From Pseudofrankia inefficax (GTDB lineage Bacteria > Actinomycetota > Actinomycetes > Frankiales > Frankiaceae): a stretch of DNA of 64,000 bases. Below the pieces are notes generated by a model. It was not told where the DNA came from. It worked only from the letters and a program-made list of their open reading frames with translations, and searched no databases. The DNA lies in NCBI RefSeq assembly GCF_000166135.1, contig NC_014666.1, forward strand, positions 6,014,001 to 6,078,000, written 5' to 3'. This document shows positions 43,672-53,158 of the stretch, one piece after another (the first letter of the stretch is position 1; each line of letters opens with the position of its first letter). The translations under genes and the position numbers were made by a program.

Positions 43672-44670
43672 TCACGACCACCGCAGGCCGTAACAGAGGC
43701 CGGAGGCCAGCCCGCTGAACCGCGCGAACGCCTCGCTGACCCCGTCGAGCGCGACCGCCGGCAGGTCGATGGCGAGGTCCTCGACGGCCCGCAACGGCAG
43801 GCCGTCCACCAGTTCGACCTTCGGGTCGGCATCCTCGGGGAACCGCACCCGCAGGTCGAGCGCGTCGCAGCGGATCGTCGGGTTGAGCGCGTACCGAGGC
43901 GCCATCGGCTGGCCGGCCGGCACCCGCCACGCGCAGCCGAAGTCGTGCCGCTCATGCCGGCCCAGCGCGCGCGGCAGCCGCAACACCGGCGAGTAGTGCG
44001 TGTCGCCCTGGCGGTCGATCCGCACCATCCGGCCGCCGAACAGCACATCGACATCGAGGTCGCGCGGGCTGGCGGGCGCGCCCGGCGGCCGCGGCAGGCT
44101 CATCGACAGCGCCAGCTCCCGCAGGCCGTCCTCCAGCGCGACGACCCGGCGCGTCTCCAGCAGCTCGGGCGTCGGCCCGTCGAGCCGCAGCACCGCCCAG
44201 ACCCGTTCCACGTACCAGGCGCCGGCCGGCGGCCCGGCGAGCGCGGGCGGGGCGGGCGCGAGGCCCACGGAACGGGACCGGCCGGCCGGGACGTCGGGAT
44301 CCACCGCGGCGGCCGTCTCGGCGAGCAGCCGGAACGCCTCCTCGCAGCGACGGCGGACCGTGCGCGGGTCGCGGTCGAGCTCGACCGCGAGCCAGCCGAG
44401 CCGGTCGGTCAGCAGCCGCTGGTCGGCGCGCGGGTCGAGCGCGAGCGCGAAGGCGACGACGATGCGCAGATCGGCGGGCAACACGGCGATCCGGTCGCGC
44501 AGCCAGGCGACGAGACGAGTCCGCAGCTCGATGCCGACGGACTCACCCAGCCCGGCATGCCGGCGCAGCGACGGACCGACCCGTGCGCCCAGGTTCGCGG
44601 CGCGAAGCCCACGGCTGCGCGCGAGCGATCGCAGCTCGTCATGAAGCGCCGCGGTGTCAGAAGCGTTCAT
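43672..44670 (-). CDS. Conserved-looking hypothetical protein
   Basis: I do not recognise this 332-residue protein. The N-terminal 120 residues are helical and Leu/Arg/Asp-rich with DRDPRTVRRRCEEAFRLLAE, which could be a helix-turn-helix: ordered charged residues and a recognition-helix-like RTVRRR. The C-terminal 200 residues look like alternating strands (AWYVERVWAVLRLDG, LETRRVVALEDGL, DVDVLFGGRMVRID). No membrane helix or signal is present. Non-random composition and a GAGATG 6 nt before ATG 44670 support a real gene. A DNA-binding regulator is one guess. It is divergent from the pair at 44963-47295. Confidence 0.6.
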   Translation of the reverse strand: MNASDTAALHDELRSLARSRGLRAANLGARVGPSLRRHAGLGESVGIELRTRLVAWLRDRIAVLPADLRIVVAFALALDPRADQRLLTDRLGWLAVELDRDPRTVRRRCEEAFRLLAETAAAVDPDVPAGRSRSVGLAPAPPALAGPPAGAWYVERVWAVLRLDGPTPELLETRRVVALEDGLRELALSMSLPRPPGAPASPRDLDVDVLFGGRMVRIDRQGDTHYSPVLRLPRALGRHERHDFGCAWRVPAGQPMAPRYALNPTIRCDALDLRVRFPEDADPKVELVDGLPLRAVEDLAIDLPAVALDGVSEAFARFSGLASGLCYGLRWS

Positions 44671-44962
44671 TGTTCATCTCGGACGGGTCTGTCGGCCCGG
44701 CACCGTAAGGGCGGGGTATCTGAGTGTGACCGGGCGTGTCGGACAACAGTAGCGAAGCACGGCAGCGACGGCGGCGCGGAACACGACGAAGCCGGTCCGG
44801 CGGTACGCCGAGGTCGCCACCTATGGTCTGCAATTTTCATTATGCTGACGTTCGCCCGCCGCCGCGCTGGTTCGGCCGGCGGCCGGGATGCGATGATCAA
44901 CCATCGCGGCCGCGAACCGGCGTCAGGGCAAGGCTGCCATGGTGGGACACGGGGGATCCATC
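44671..44962. other. Divergent intergenic region with AT-rich core
   Basis: There is an unusually AT-rich patch at 44831-44846 (CAATTTTCATTATGCT). TATGCT (44841-44846) fits a -10 for the downstream gene, with a leader of about 115 nt; no good -35 is seen. Confidence 0.35.
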
Positions 44963-45949
44963 GTGCGATTGACGGGGGAACTGGAAGAGACGGCGGTCGC
45001 CGGGTGGTACCGGTCCGCGCGTTTCCGGCCCGACCCGGCCCGGCGCGAGTCGGGTGGGCTCGTGCAGCGTCTGAACTGGCAGACCAGGACGAGGTACTAC
45101 GAGACCCTGGTCGACCAGCTCCGGGCCACCGGCGGAACGACGGACGGCCTGGCGCGCGACGAGCTGGCCGCGGCGGCCGGCCAGCGCCGGCCGTCGACGC
45201 TCTACTACCTGGTAAGCCCGCGCAGCCCGGGCTCGCTGGCGGGCGCGCTGGTCGCCGCGTCGCCGCGTCGCCTCTACGAGAAGCAGCGGGGCGAACGGGT
45301 CCTCGACCTGCTGGTCGCCGAGACCAAGGTGTGGAGCTACTGGCCGCATCGGGAGGGCTGGCTGGGCGCGCTCGACGACCTGACCGTCGCCGACCGCTGG
45401 CTGGCCGCGGCGAGCCTCATCCGCGTCGTCGCGGACTGGGCGATGTGCTCCCGGTCCCTCGCCACCGCCGCCTCCTTCGCGCCACCGGTCGCCGCCGTCG
45501 AGGACCTGCTCAGGCTCGCCGACGGCGGCCAGCCCGGCGGCGCCGCTGCTGGTGACCGGCCCGGGGCCGGTGGGCCCGCCGTCCCGGCTGTGCCAGGTGC
45601 CGACCGGGCGGGCGGCCGTGAGGCGCCGCCGGCCGCCCGCCGGCCGGCCCCGCCCGTCGACCCAGGCCTGGCCGCGGTTACCGCCCTGCTCACGACGGTG
45701 GTGCGCACGGCGGTCGAGTCGAGCGGGATCGGCCCGGCCTTCGTGCTCGCCGCTGTGCATCCGAGCCTCACGAGCCTCGTCTCCGTCGCCGGGCCGGGGA
45801 CCGAGAAGATCACCGCGGAGGTAGCCGACGTGATGACCCAGCTGGAGCACCAGCTGCCGCGGCTGGCCGCGGATGACCGCGTCCGGATCGCCGACGAGCT
45901 CGCCCCCCGGCTGCGCGCCGTCCTCACACTGCTGGCGGAGGGCCGATGA
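44963..45949 (+). CDS. Hypothetical protein paired with TPR protein
   Basis: A 328-residue soluble protein that I do not recognise. Features: a start IVRLTGELEETAVAGWYRSARF, a Trp/Tyr-rich middle (TRYYETLVDQL, LYYLVSPRSPGSL, VWSYWPHREGWLGALDDL), a Pro/Gly-rich spacer near 190-230, and a helical C-terminus. The YYLV...SPRR order hints at a nucleic-acid or regulator fold, but I would not assign one. I chose GTG 44963 because GGGGGA lies 7 nt upstream; ATG 44939 would add eight residues. The stop overlaps the next ATG (ATGA), so the two products probably work together. Confidence 0.6.
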   Translation: MRLTGELEETAVAGWYRSARFRPDPARRESGGLVQRLNWQTRTRYYETLVDQLRATGGTTDGLARDELAAAAGQRRPSTLYYLVSPRSPGSLAGALVAASPRRLYEKQRGERVLDLLVAETKVWSYWPHREGWLGALDDLTVADRWLAAASLIRVVADWAMCSRSLATAASFAPPVAAVEDLLRLADGGQPGGAAAGDRPGAGGPAVPAVPGADRAGGREAPPAARRPAPPVDPGLAAVTALLTTVVRTAVESSGIGPAFVLAAVHPSLTSLVSVAGPGTEKITAEVADVMTQLEHQLPRLAADDRVRIADELAPRLRAVLTLLAEGR

Positions 45950-47295
45950 GCCGGCCCTCCGGTACCACCGCGGGCCCCGAGGACTGCGGTGAGCTGGCCC
46001 GCCGCCTGCGCGGCCGGGTCCAGACGATGCTCACCTACGCCGACCAGGCCGCCGACCCGCGGCCGCTCGTCGGACTGCTGGACGAGGTCACCGACCTGCT
46101 CGGGGCGGACAGCCCGCTCGCCCTCCTCGTCGAGTACACGGTCGAGGAGCTGCGCAGCCGGACCCGTTCGGTGGTCGAGTCGGCCCGGGTCTGGGACGAC
46201 CTGCACGTCCGGGCCGACTCGTCGCTCGACCGCCGGGACACGACGCTGATGAGCATCAAGGCGCTGCATGCCCGGTACGTCCGGCTGTCCGGCGACCCGG
46301 TGGACCGGGACGCGGCCGTGCAGAGCTACGAGGTCGAGTGGCGCCGGCGGCTGGCCATCCTCGGCGCGCGGGCGCACCGGACGAGCACGGCGTACGCGAA
46401 CCTGGCCACGGCGCTGCGTGAGCGGGGCACCTCCGACGACCTGAGCCGCGCCTGCGTGATCGCCCGGCAGGAGATCGCGCTCCGGCTGGCCGTCTGGGGC
46501 CCGGAGCACTCGTTCACCTGGATCCCGCAGATCATCCTGGCCCAGTGCCTCCTCAAGGCCGCCGAACGGGCCGTCCCGCGCCAGGCCGATGCCGCCGAGC
46601 CGGCGAATCCCGAGGCGAGCGCCCTCGGTCCGGACAACGCCCCCGGGCCGGCCGGCGCGGCCCAGGCCGGGACCGCCGCCGACAGCGTGGGCGGCGGAGC
46701 CCGTGGCGACGGGCCCGGCGGGTACCCGCGGGTCACCCGGGATGACCTGGCCAGGACGGGCGCCGCCCTGGTCGCCGAGGCACGATCCCTCGCGGAGGCG
46801 GTCGTGGCCGCGCGACAGGAGCGGTTCGGGCCGTCCTCGGGGGCGACGCTGCGGGCCCAGCTGGTGCGGGCGCACGCGCTGCTGCTGGCCGAGGAGCCCG
46901 CCGCCGCCGTGGCCGAGATCCGCTACGTCCTGGCGACCAACCGCCGGATCGGGGCGAACCTCGACCCGGGCTGGCCGGAGCTCCTGCTCGCCCGGGCGCT
47001 GCTCGCCGCCGGTCTCGCCAGCGGCGACGGCAGCCTGGACGACGCCGTGCGCCAGGCCCGTGCGGCCGTCGAGGCCCGCCTGGGCCGCTACCCGGCCGGG
47101 ACCGAGCGGGTCGCCGAGGCCGAGCGGTTCGAGCGGGAGGCCAGGCGGCTGGCGAGCCAGGCGCCGCGGCCGCCCGCCACAGCCGAGGCTGAGGCCGCGC
47201 CGGGTGCCGAGACGCCCGCCGACGGCGTCGCGCAGGTCACCGACCAGGCCGACTATGGCGATGATCATAGCTTGGGTGCCGGAGGCGGCGGGTAG
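45946..47295 (+). CDS. Tetratricopeptide-like helical repeat protein
   Basis: A 449-residue soluble protein, almost entirely helical, with TPR/Kinesin-light-chain-like segments: AILGARAHRTSTAYANLATAL, a WGPEHSFTW junction, AGAALVAEARSLAEAVV, and a C-terminal repeat around LVRAHALLLAEEPAAAV. A Pro/Ala-rich insertion (about 205-265) splits the repeats. It probably serves as a protein-protein interaction scaffold. The ATG overlaps the previous stop, with GGAGGG directly upstream. Partner and pathway are unknown. Confidence 0.65.
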   Translation: MSRPSGTTAGPEDCGELARRLRGRVQTMLTYADQAADPRPLVGLLDEVTDLLGADSPLALLVEYTVEELRSRTRSVVESARVWDDLHVRADSSLDRRDTTLMSIKALHARYVRLSGDPVDRDAAVQSYEVEWRRRLAILGARAHRTSTAYANLATALRERGTSDDLSRACVIARQEIALRLAVWGPEHSFTWIPQIILAQCLLKAAERAVPRQADAAEPANPEASALGPDNAPGPAGAAQAGTAADSVGGGARGDGPGGYPRVTRDDLARTGAALVAEARSLAEAVVAARQERFGPSSGATLRAQLVRAHALLLAEEPAAAVAEIRYVLATNRRIGANLDPGWPELLLARALLAAGLASGDGSLDDAVRQARAAVEARLGRYPAGTERVAEAERFEREARRLASQAPRPPATAEAEAAPGAETPADGVAQVTDQADYGDDHSLGAGGGG

Positions 47296-47471
47296 GTTCG
47301 CGAACCAGTACACGGAGTTCCGCGCGCCCGCTCGGCCGGTCCGGCCTGAGGCGGGCGGTGGCGCGCCGACAGGGTGCCGTCCGGCGTCCCTGCTGCTCAG
47401 GAGCGTCGAGCCCGGAGCAGGATGTGGAGCCAGGGGCGGCGCGCTGGCGCACCCAGATGACGGAGGTAGCG

Positions 47472-48404
47472 GTGGACACCGCGGCGACCGGCGAGGTCGG
47501 CTCGTTCCTGAGCCTGTTGACGCTTGAGCAGCCGGAGCCGGACCTCTTCCGCGGGGTCAGCCACGAGGGCGCGCCGCTGCGGGCGTTCGGCGGCCAGGTC
47601 GCCGCGCACGCGCTCGTCGCGGCCACGTCGACGGTCGAGCCGGGCCGCCCGGTCCACTCGCTGCACAGCTACTTCGTCCGCGGCGGCGACACCACGATCC
47701 CGATCGACTACCAGGTCGAGCGGATTCGCGACGGCCGGTCGTTCACCACCCGCCGGATCACGGCGATCCAGCATGACGAGGCGATCTTCGTCCTGTCGGC
47801 GTCGTTCCACCGGCACGAGGAGAGCCCGGTCAACCACCAGCGCACGGCGCCGAAGGCAGCGCCGCCGCCGGACGGCCTCGCGTTCTTCGAGGGCCGCCGG
47901 CGCGACGACGAGGGCACCGAGACCGGCCCGTCAGCGCGGGACACCCGCGACGACGACCGGCGGGAGGCCTGGGGCCGGCGGGGCTTCGAGGTGCGGGTCG
48001 TGGCCGGCTTCGGGATGGCCGGCACCGGAGCGGACGACCGGTACACCGGTGGCTCCGGGCTGACGGCGCCGGCCCGGCTGCGAGCCTGGCTGCGGGTGAC
48101 CGAGAAGCTGCCGGACGACCAGCACACGCATGCCTGCGCGCTCGTGTACATGTCCGACCTGACGCTGTCGCATTCGATCATGGGACCGCACGGCGGGATG
48201 GCCGGTGGCATGGCGCTCACGTCACTCGACCACGCCGTCTGGTTCCACCGCCCGTTCCGGGCCGACGAGTGGCTGCTGTTCGACCAGGGCAGCCCGACCG
48301 CCTCGAACGGCCGCGGCCTGGCCTTCGGCGAGTTCTTCGACACCGACGGCGTCCTGGTCGCCACGGTCGTCCAGGAGGCCCTGGTCCGCCCGGTCCGGGC
48401 ATGA
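47472..48404 (+). CDS. tesB: Acyl-CoA thioesterase II
   Basis: A 310-residue double-hotdog thioesterase of the TesB family, hydrolysing medium- and long-chain acyl-CoA. The N-terminal hotdog has FGGQVAAHALVAATSTV and LHSYFVRGGDT. The C-terminal hotdog has SLDHAVWFHRPFRADEW (catalytic Asp) and the Gln near the end (VVQEALVR), matching the Asp/Thr/Gln set of E. coli TesB. A charged insert of about 20 residues (around 145-165) is lineage-specific. The start is set at GTG 47472 because GGAGG lies 5 nt upstream; ATG 47457 has none. TesB also occurs near pdtaR and polA in mycobacteria, which suggests conserved neighbourhood. A strong terminator follows. Confidence 0.93.
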   Translation: MDTAATGEVGSFLSLLTLEQPEPDLFRGVSHEGAPLRAFGGQVAAHALVAATSTVEPGRPVHSLHSYFVRGGDTTIPIDYQVERIRDGRSFTTRRITAIQHDEAIFVLSASFHRHEESPVNHQRTAPKAAPPPDGLAFFEGRRRDDEGTETGPSARDTRDDDRREAWGRRGFEVRVVAGFGMAGTGADDRYTGGSGLTAPARLRAWLRVTEKLPDDQHTHACALVYMSDLTLSHSIMGPHGGMAGGMALTSLDHAVWFHRPFRADEWLLFDQGSPTASNGRGLAFGEFFDTDGVLVATVVQEALVRPVRA

Positions 48405-48408
48405 CGAA

Positions 48409-48436
48409 CGGCCCCCGGCAGGTGCGCCGGGGGCCG
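48409..48436. terminator. Bidirectional terminator
   Basis: A perfect 11-bp GC stem (48409-48419 with 48426-48436) with a 6-nt loop fills most of the gap between the convergent tesB and flavoprotein genes. A shorter outer pairing (ACGA/TCGT) extends it. Confidence 0.8.
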
Positions 48437-48452
48437 CGTCGTTGGTCTACTA

Positions 48453-49991
48453 CTACCGCGAGCCGGCCACGCGGCTGCGGGCCGCGTCGAGGACCTTGCG
48501 GGGAAGAACCGGCGCGTCCCGGCCGGTGCCCAGCGAGCCGGCCGGCTTCGCGGAGCCCGTCGAGCCGCCGTCCTTCTCCTCGTGGTACTCCTCCTCGACG
48601 TTGACCGACCAGACGTCGTGGGCGGTGCCCTTGACGATGTTCTCGGCGGTCAGCATCGCGGTGTACATCGAGTGGTCGGCGTTGTTGTAACGGAACATGC
48701 CGTTGCGGCCGACCGGGTGGACGTTGCTCGCGTAGTCGGTCAGCCAGCCCCGGATCACGTCGACGTTCGCGCCGTAGCGGTCGTCGTAGATCGGGTACGC
48801 CTTCGGCTGGCGGACGACGTAGCCGGCCTCGATGTCCTTGTAGGCGACCAGGCCGAGCTTGTCGAGTTCCTTCTTGCCCTTCTCGATGAGCTCGTCGTCG
48901 GGCGCGGTCCACTCGGAGTCGTTCTCGAACACCGTGTACTCCAGGCCCAGGACGTTACGGCCGTCCTTGACCAGGAACGGCGACCAGGACGCGAAGTTCT
49001 GGATGCGCATCGTGCGGACCGACGGGTCGTGGATGTAGATCCAGTTGTCGGTCCAGGAGACCGCGTTCGACGGCACGACCAGGGCCACGGTGAGGAAGTC
49101 GCGGTAGCGCAGGTCCTGCGCGGCCTTGAGCACCCGCGGCGGGACGGCCGGGCTCATGATCTCGATGAGCTGCGAGATCGGCATCGAGGAGATCACGTCG
49201 GTCGCCGGGTAGGCGGTGATGCCGCCGTTGGCGTCCTCGGCGACGACCTCGAAGGCCTTCCCGTCCTCGTGCCGGATCTCGACGACCTTCGTCTCCATGC
49301 GGATCTTCGAGCCCTGCGCGACGACCTTGTCGCGGCAGACCTCCCACATCATGCCGGGGCCGTACTTGGGGTACTCGAACTCCTCGATGAGCGAGGTGAT
49401 CTCTTTCTGGTTCGTCTTCGGCTTGACCGCGTTGAGGATCGCGTTGCCGAGGTTAAGGCTCTTGATCCGCTGCGCGGCCCAGTCGGCCGGCATCTCGCTG
49501 ACCGGGACGCCCCAGACCTTCTCGGTGTAGGTCTTGAAGAACGTCCGGTAGAGGCGCCACCCGAACCGGGCGACCAGCCAGCTCTCGTAGTCCGACTGGT
49601 CCTTCGGCGGGCTGATCCGGGCGCGCAGGTACGAGGCGATGCAGATCGCGGCCTCCTGCGGGCCGAGGTTCTGCAGCGCGTTGACCGCCTTGATCGGGTA
49701 GTCGTAGTACTTGCCCTGGTAGAAGATCCGGCTCTTGCGCGGCCGCAGCAGGAAGTCCTCCTGGGGCAGGATCTCGTGCCAGAAGTCCTCGACCCGCTGG
49801 ACCTTCGAGAAGAACCGGTGGCCGCCGATGTCGAACCGCCAGCCGTCCCGCTCGACGGTGCGCGAGATGCCGCCCACCTGGGTGTCGGCCTCGAGGATCG
49901 TCGACGGGATCCCGTACCGATGCAGCTCGTAGGAGGCCGTGAGGCCCGCCGGTCCGGCGCCGATGACGACGACGTCCACGTTTTCCGACAT
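48453..49991 (-). CDS. FAD-dependent oxidoreductase, UDP-galactopyranose mutase-like
   Basis: A 512-residue NAD(P)/FAD-binding protein with an N-terminal dinucleotide fold [17 protein letters not shown] and [20 protein letters not shown], then [17 protein letters not shown], a substrate-domain sequence shared with UDP-galactopyranose mutase and amine-oxidase-fold enzymes. True Glf is shorter (about 390) and this has an extra C-terminal Glu/Lys/Ser-rich tail. Related proteins occur in polysaccharide loci. The reaction could be a sugar-ring isomerisation or an oxidation; I cannot decide. ATG 49991 is preferred over the preceding TTG, with AAGGAACGG upstream. Confidence 0.8.
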   Translation of the reverse strand: MSENVDVVVIGAGPAGLTASYELHRYGIPSTILEADTQVGGISRTVERDGWRFDIGGHRFFSKVQRVEDFWHEILPQEDFLLRPRKSRIFYQGKYYDYPIKAVNALQNLGPQEAAICIASYLRARISPPKDQSDYESWLVARFGWRLYRTFFKTYTEKVWGVPVSEMPADWAAQRIKSLNLGNAILNAVKPKTNQKEITSLIEEFEYPKYGPGMMWEVCRDKVVAQGSKIRMETKVVEIRHEDGKAFEVVAEDANGGITAYPATDVISSMPISQLIEIMSPAVPPRVLKAAQDLRYRDFLTVALVVPSNAVSWTDNWIYIHDPSVRTMRIQNFASWSPFLVKDGRNVLGLEYTVFENDSEWTAPDDELIEKGKKELDKLGLVAYKDIEAGYVVRQPKAYPIYDDRYGANVDVIRGWLTDYASNVHPVGRNGMFRYNNADHSMYTAMLTAENIVKGTAHDVWSVNVEEEYHEEKDGGSTGSAKPAGSLGTGRDAPVLPRKVLDAARSRVAGSR

Positions 49992-50773
49992 CAAGACTCA
50001 GCCGTTCCTTGGGGTGTAAGACGAGAGCGACGACGCCGTCCGCGCCGTCGGTGCACCCGTGGGCCCCGTACCTGACACGGGGTGCGCTCCGAATGATCCA
50101 TTTTGGTCACTCAACGCTACGGAACCGACGGCAGTGTCCCTCGCGGCGTACCCGGAATGCCACCGGTGGGGGCGCGTCGCCCGGTGACGGGCGATCGGCT
50201 CACGCATCGTTGGCTCCGCTTCTGGTTCCGGGGGATCGCTCGCGGGGACGGACTGGTGCGGAAGCGGCCGGGGTTATCCGCTTCGCGCACACTGTAACGG
50301 CCCGAACCGACGGCGAATCGCACGGGTCCCGCTCCCGGGCGCTCGGCCCGGTCGGCCCGGCGGGGCGCGCCGTGACCCGACCGCGGACCCCGGCACCACG
50401 CGGGTTCGGGGCCACACGCCCGGTCGGCGGCCCGCGCCGCCCCCGGCCGCCGGCCGGAGCGACCTTCGGGACCCGTCACGAAATGTGACGAAGCAGGGCC
50501 CCTGGAGGCCGGTCCACAAACCAACGGAACACCCGATTTGCCGCGTCGCTCGAACAGGTTCCAGCCCCGCCGGCCGCCGAACGGCCCTGTCGCGGCGGGT
50601 CAGCCGGCCCCGATCGCCCGACGCGCTGGGTGACCAACACCACCATCGTGCCATCAACCACGCAAGGCGTCGGAACCCGTCCAGGACGCCCTCGGTCCCT
50701 CTCGACGGCAGCCGGTCGGAGGCACCCAGGTCGGCCGAAGACGACTGCGCGTGCGGCCGAAGGTGCGGCCGGG
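49992..50773. other. 782-nt intergenic region
   Basis: Lies between two minus-strand genes, the GT2 gene upstream and the flavoprotein downstream. I find no protein gene that I can support. It has AT-richer stretches near 50096-50112 and 50505-50540, and the inverted repeat CGTCAC-N5-GTGACG (50474-50490). It should hold the flavoprotein promoter; no clear -35/-10 pair stands out. Confidence 0.5.
50474..50490. promoter_or_regulatory. Inverted repeat CGTCAC-N5-GTGACG
   Basis: Perfect 6-bp arms with a GAAAT spacer lie in the long intergenic region upstream of the flavoprotein gene. The half-site spacing suits a dimeric regulator of the Crp or TetR/GntR type. Confidence 0.4.
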
Positions 50774-53158
50774 TCAGCCGAAGGCGACGGCGAGCGCCGC
50801 GGCGATCAGGACCGCGGCGCCGATCGTCGCGCGCAGCCGGCCGCCGACGCGCACCGTCGCCGACTGCAGCGCACACGCCGCGGCGACCGCCTCCGCGGCG
50901 ACGAGCAGCACGGCGCCCGCCCAGGCCAACGCGACGAGATGGCCCCGGTCCGGCCGCACGGCGGCGACGAGCACCGAGGCGGCCAGCGCCACGGCCGGCA
51001 GCGACACCACCAGCAGCGACGGTGTCCACCGGTCCGGCGTGAGCTGGCCGAGGGCCGAGCCCGGATGGGCCGTGAGCCCCGAAGGCCAGGCGGTCACCGT
51101 CCGGTTCCAGGCGCCCTTGACGAGCCCGGTCCTGCCCACCGCCGCGAGCGGTGCCCTCTTCGCGGGCCCGGCCTTGACCGGTGCGGTCCCCTGAGTGACC
51201 CGCGGGGGCACCGCCTTCGCCAGGCCGGCCGTGGGCGCGGCCTTCGCGCGCACCAGCGCCTTGGACGTCGTGGCCTTCCCCACCACGGCCGTCGTGGGCA
51301 CGGCCTTGACCAGGGCGGCCTTCGACGTGGTCGCCTTCCCGGCCGCGGCTTTCCCGGCCACGGCCTTCCCCGCCACGCCTTTCCCGGCCGTGTCTTTCCC
51401 GACCACGGCCTTCTCCGCCACGCCTTTCCGCGCCGCGCTCTTCCCAGCCGTGCCCTTCCCAGCCACGGCCTTCCCAGCCACGGACTTGGCCGGCAACGAC
51501 TTCCCGGGCACGGCCCTGACCTCGGTGGCCGCGGCCGGTGCGGTCGAGGTGGCCCGGACCGGGCCCTGGCCGGGAGCCGAACGCAGGGCACGCCGCGCGA
51601 GATCGGGGGCCGCGCCGGACCGGCCGCCGAGCACGACGATCCGGGCCAGCGCCAGCAGCGACAGCGGGATCGCCGCCAGCCAGCCGGCCAGCGCGGCCGC
51701 CAGCCCACGCCCGACCAGGCCGCCCTCGGTGGTGACGGCCGCCGCGAACAGCCCGGTGGCCGCCAGGTAGGGCAGGCCGAAGGCGAGCCACTGGACGGCG
51801 TCCGTCCCCGAGCTGAGCCGCCCGCCCGCGAGCACCATCAGCGCCGGGGTCAGCCAGAACCCGATCTGCGCGGCGGCGAGCAGCGGCAGGGCCGCGTCGC
51901 CGAGGTGGTGCGCCCGCTGCCGGGTGGTCAGGCCCGTCTTGGCCAGCGGGTTGTCGAACAGCAGTATCCGCAGCCGGTCGAGCGCGCGGGCGAGGGTGAG
52001 CCGCGCGGCCACCGCCGGCGGGCGGGCCGCGCGGGCGGTGACGACGTCCGGGTGGTGGACGCTGGCCCACCCGGCGGAGTGCAGCTCGTAGGAGGTCCGT
52101 GGCTCCTCGGTCGCGGCCCGGACGCCGAAACCGCCGACGGTCTCGAGCGCGACCCGGCGGTACAGCGTGCCGCTGCCCACGCCGGTGGCGGCACCGTCGC
52201 GGTCCCGGCCCGCGGCGACCATCCGGGCCAGCGCCGCCTCGGCCCGGTCGGGCAGCGGGCCCTGCCCCGACGCGGTCGGCCGCCAGGCCGACGAGACGAA
52301 CCCGACCTGCGGGTCGCGCAGGTAGCCGAGCACCCGGTGGGCGGCGTCGGCGCAGACCGTGTCGCCGACGTCGAGCAGCAGCACCGCGTCACCATCGGTG
52401 ACCGCCAGGGCGGCGTTGAGCAGGCCGGTGCGGCTCGGCGGCCCGTCGTCCCGGGTCAGGCAGGTGATGTCGCGCCGATCCGCCAGCGCCGCGGCGGCCC
52501 AGGCGCCACCGCGGCCACCGGGCAGCGCCGCGTCGTCGATCCGGGTGTCGACCAGCAGATAGGTGCGGTGCGGGTAGGTGATCGCCTGGGCCGTGCGCAG
52601 CGTGCGGTCGACGTCGGACAGCGGCTCACCGCGGCTGACGACGAACACGTCCAGCGTGCCGGCCGGAGCGGGCGCGCGGCGGACGAACCCGCGGTTCACC
52701 CGCGCCGCGCAGACCGCGAGGCCCACCACCACGAGGTAGAGCGCCAGCTCGGCGGCGAACGCGAGACCGCCCGTGAACCCGGTGCCCCCGAGATGGCCGG
52801 CGCGCCAGCCGAGGTAGACGGCGCCGGCGGCGCCGGCGACGAGCCCGGCGGTCGCGGTGGCCGCCGCGGCGAGCCCGGCCGAGCCCGCGACCAGGTGCCA
52901 CCCCGCCCGGGCCGGCCGCGCGGTCCCCGGATCGGCCGGCAGGCCCGCGTCCGGCTCCGGCAGGCCCGCGTCCGGCTCCGGCGGGTCCGCGTCCGGCTCC
53001 GGCGGGTCCGCGTCCGGCTCCGGCGGGTCCGCCTGGGCGACGGGCCGCCGTCGCGGCGGCTGCGCCGGACCGGCTGGCTCGCCCTGCCGCGGCGCGGGTA
53101 CGGCGGCACGGCGGGCGGACCCGTCTCGGCGCGATCCCCCGGACCCTCGGCCCGCCAT
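50774..53158 (-). CDS. GT2-like membrane glycosyltransferase, degenerate, with Lys/Ala repeats
   Basis: A 794-residue protein: Pro/Asp/Glu-rich N-terminus with DPPEPDA repeats, two helices (about 90-145), a GT-A domain (about 170-400) resembling cellulose-synthase-like GT2, several C-terminal helices, then a Lys/Ala/Gly repeat region (about 555-670, units such as VAGKA), and three final helices. Catalytic motifs are weak: LLLDVGD stands for the DxD region, TEEPRTSYELHSAGW for TED...GW, and no QxxRW is visible (ARALDRLR instead). It may be inactive or have diverged. ATG 53158 has GAGGGGG 6 nt upstream. The histone-H1-like repeat would lie on one face of the membrane and could bind acidic polymers or nucleic acid. 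Confidence 0.72.
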   Translation of the reverse strand: MAGRGSGGSRRDGSARRAAVPAPRQGEPAGPAQPPRRRPVAQADPPEPDADPPEPDADPPEPDAGLPEPDAGLPADPGTARPARAGWHLVAGSAGLAAAATATAGLVAGAAGAVYLGWRAGHLGGTGFTGGLAFAAELALYLVVVGLAVCAARVNRGFVRRAPAPAGTLDVFVVSRGEPLSDVDRTLRTAQAITYPHRTYLLVDTRIDDAALPGGRGGAWAAAALADRRDITCLTRDDGPPSRTGLLNAALAVTDGDAVLLLDVGDTVCADAAHRVLGYLRDPQVGFVSSAWRPTASGQGPLPDRAEAALARMVAAGRDRDGAATGVGSGTLYRRVALETVGGFGVRAATEEPRTSYELHSAGWASVHHPDVVTARAARPPAVAARLTLARALDRLRILLFDNPLAKTGLTTRQRAHHLGDAALPLLAAAQIGFWLTPALMVLAGGRLSSGTDAVQWLAFGLPYLAATGLFAAAVTTEGGLVGRGLAAALAGWLAAIPLSLLALARIVVLGGRSGAAPDLARRALRSAPGQGPVRATSTAPAAATEVRAVPGKSLPAKSVAGKAVAGKGTAGKSAARKGVAEKAVVGKDTAGKGVAGKAVAGKAAAGKATTSKAALVKAVPTTAVVGKATTSKALVRAKAAPTAGLAKAVPPRVTQGTAPVKAGPAKRAPLAAVGRTGLVKGAWNRTVTAWPSGLTAHPGSALGQLTPDRWTPSLLVVSLPAVALAASVLVAAVRPDRGHLVALAWAGAVLLVAAEAVAAACALQSATVRVGGRLRATIGAAVLIAAALAVAFG
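51190..51510 (-). repeat. Lys/Ala/Gly pentapeptide-type repeat region
   Basis: Imperfect 15-bp units (coding GKAVA, GKGVA, SKAAL and variants) run through this part of the GT2 gene. They resemble the basic repeats of H1-like bacterial proteins. Confidence 0.75.
52943..53035 (-). repeat. 21-bp tandem repeats, about 4.5 copies
   Basis: Four full and one partial 21-bp unit encode DPPEPDA or GLPEPDA near the N-terminus of the GT2 protein. The period is a multiple of three, so copy changes keep the frame. Confidence 0.85.

Noticed and set aside
42979-45555. 858-codon plus-strand frame covering the unknown minus-strand gene
   Set aside because: Low-complexity Arg/Gly content; the minus-strand frame at 43672-44670 has a protein-like composition and a ribosome site.
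50274-52070. 598-codon minus-strand frame overlapping the GT2 gene
   Set aside because: Frame-shifted shadow of the Lys/Ala repeat region; composition is Arg/Gly only.
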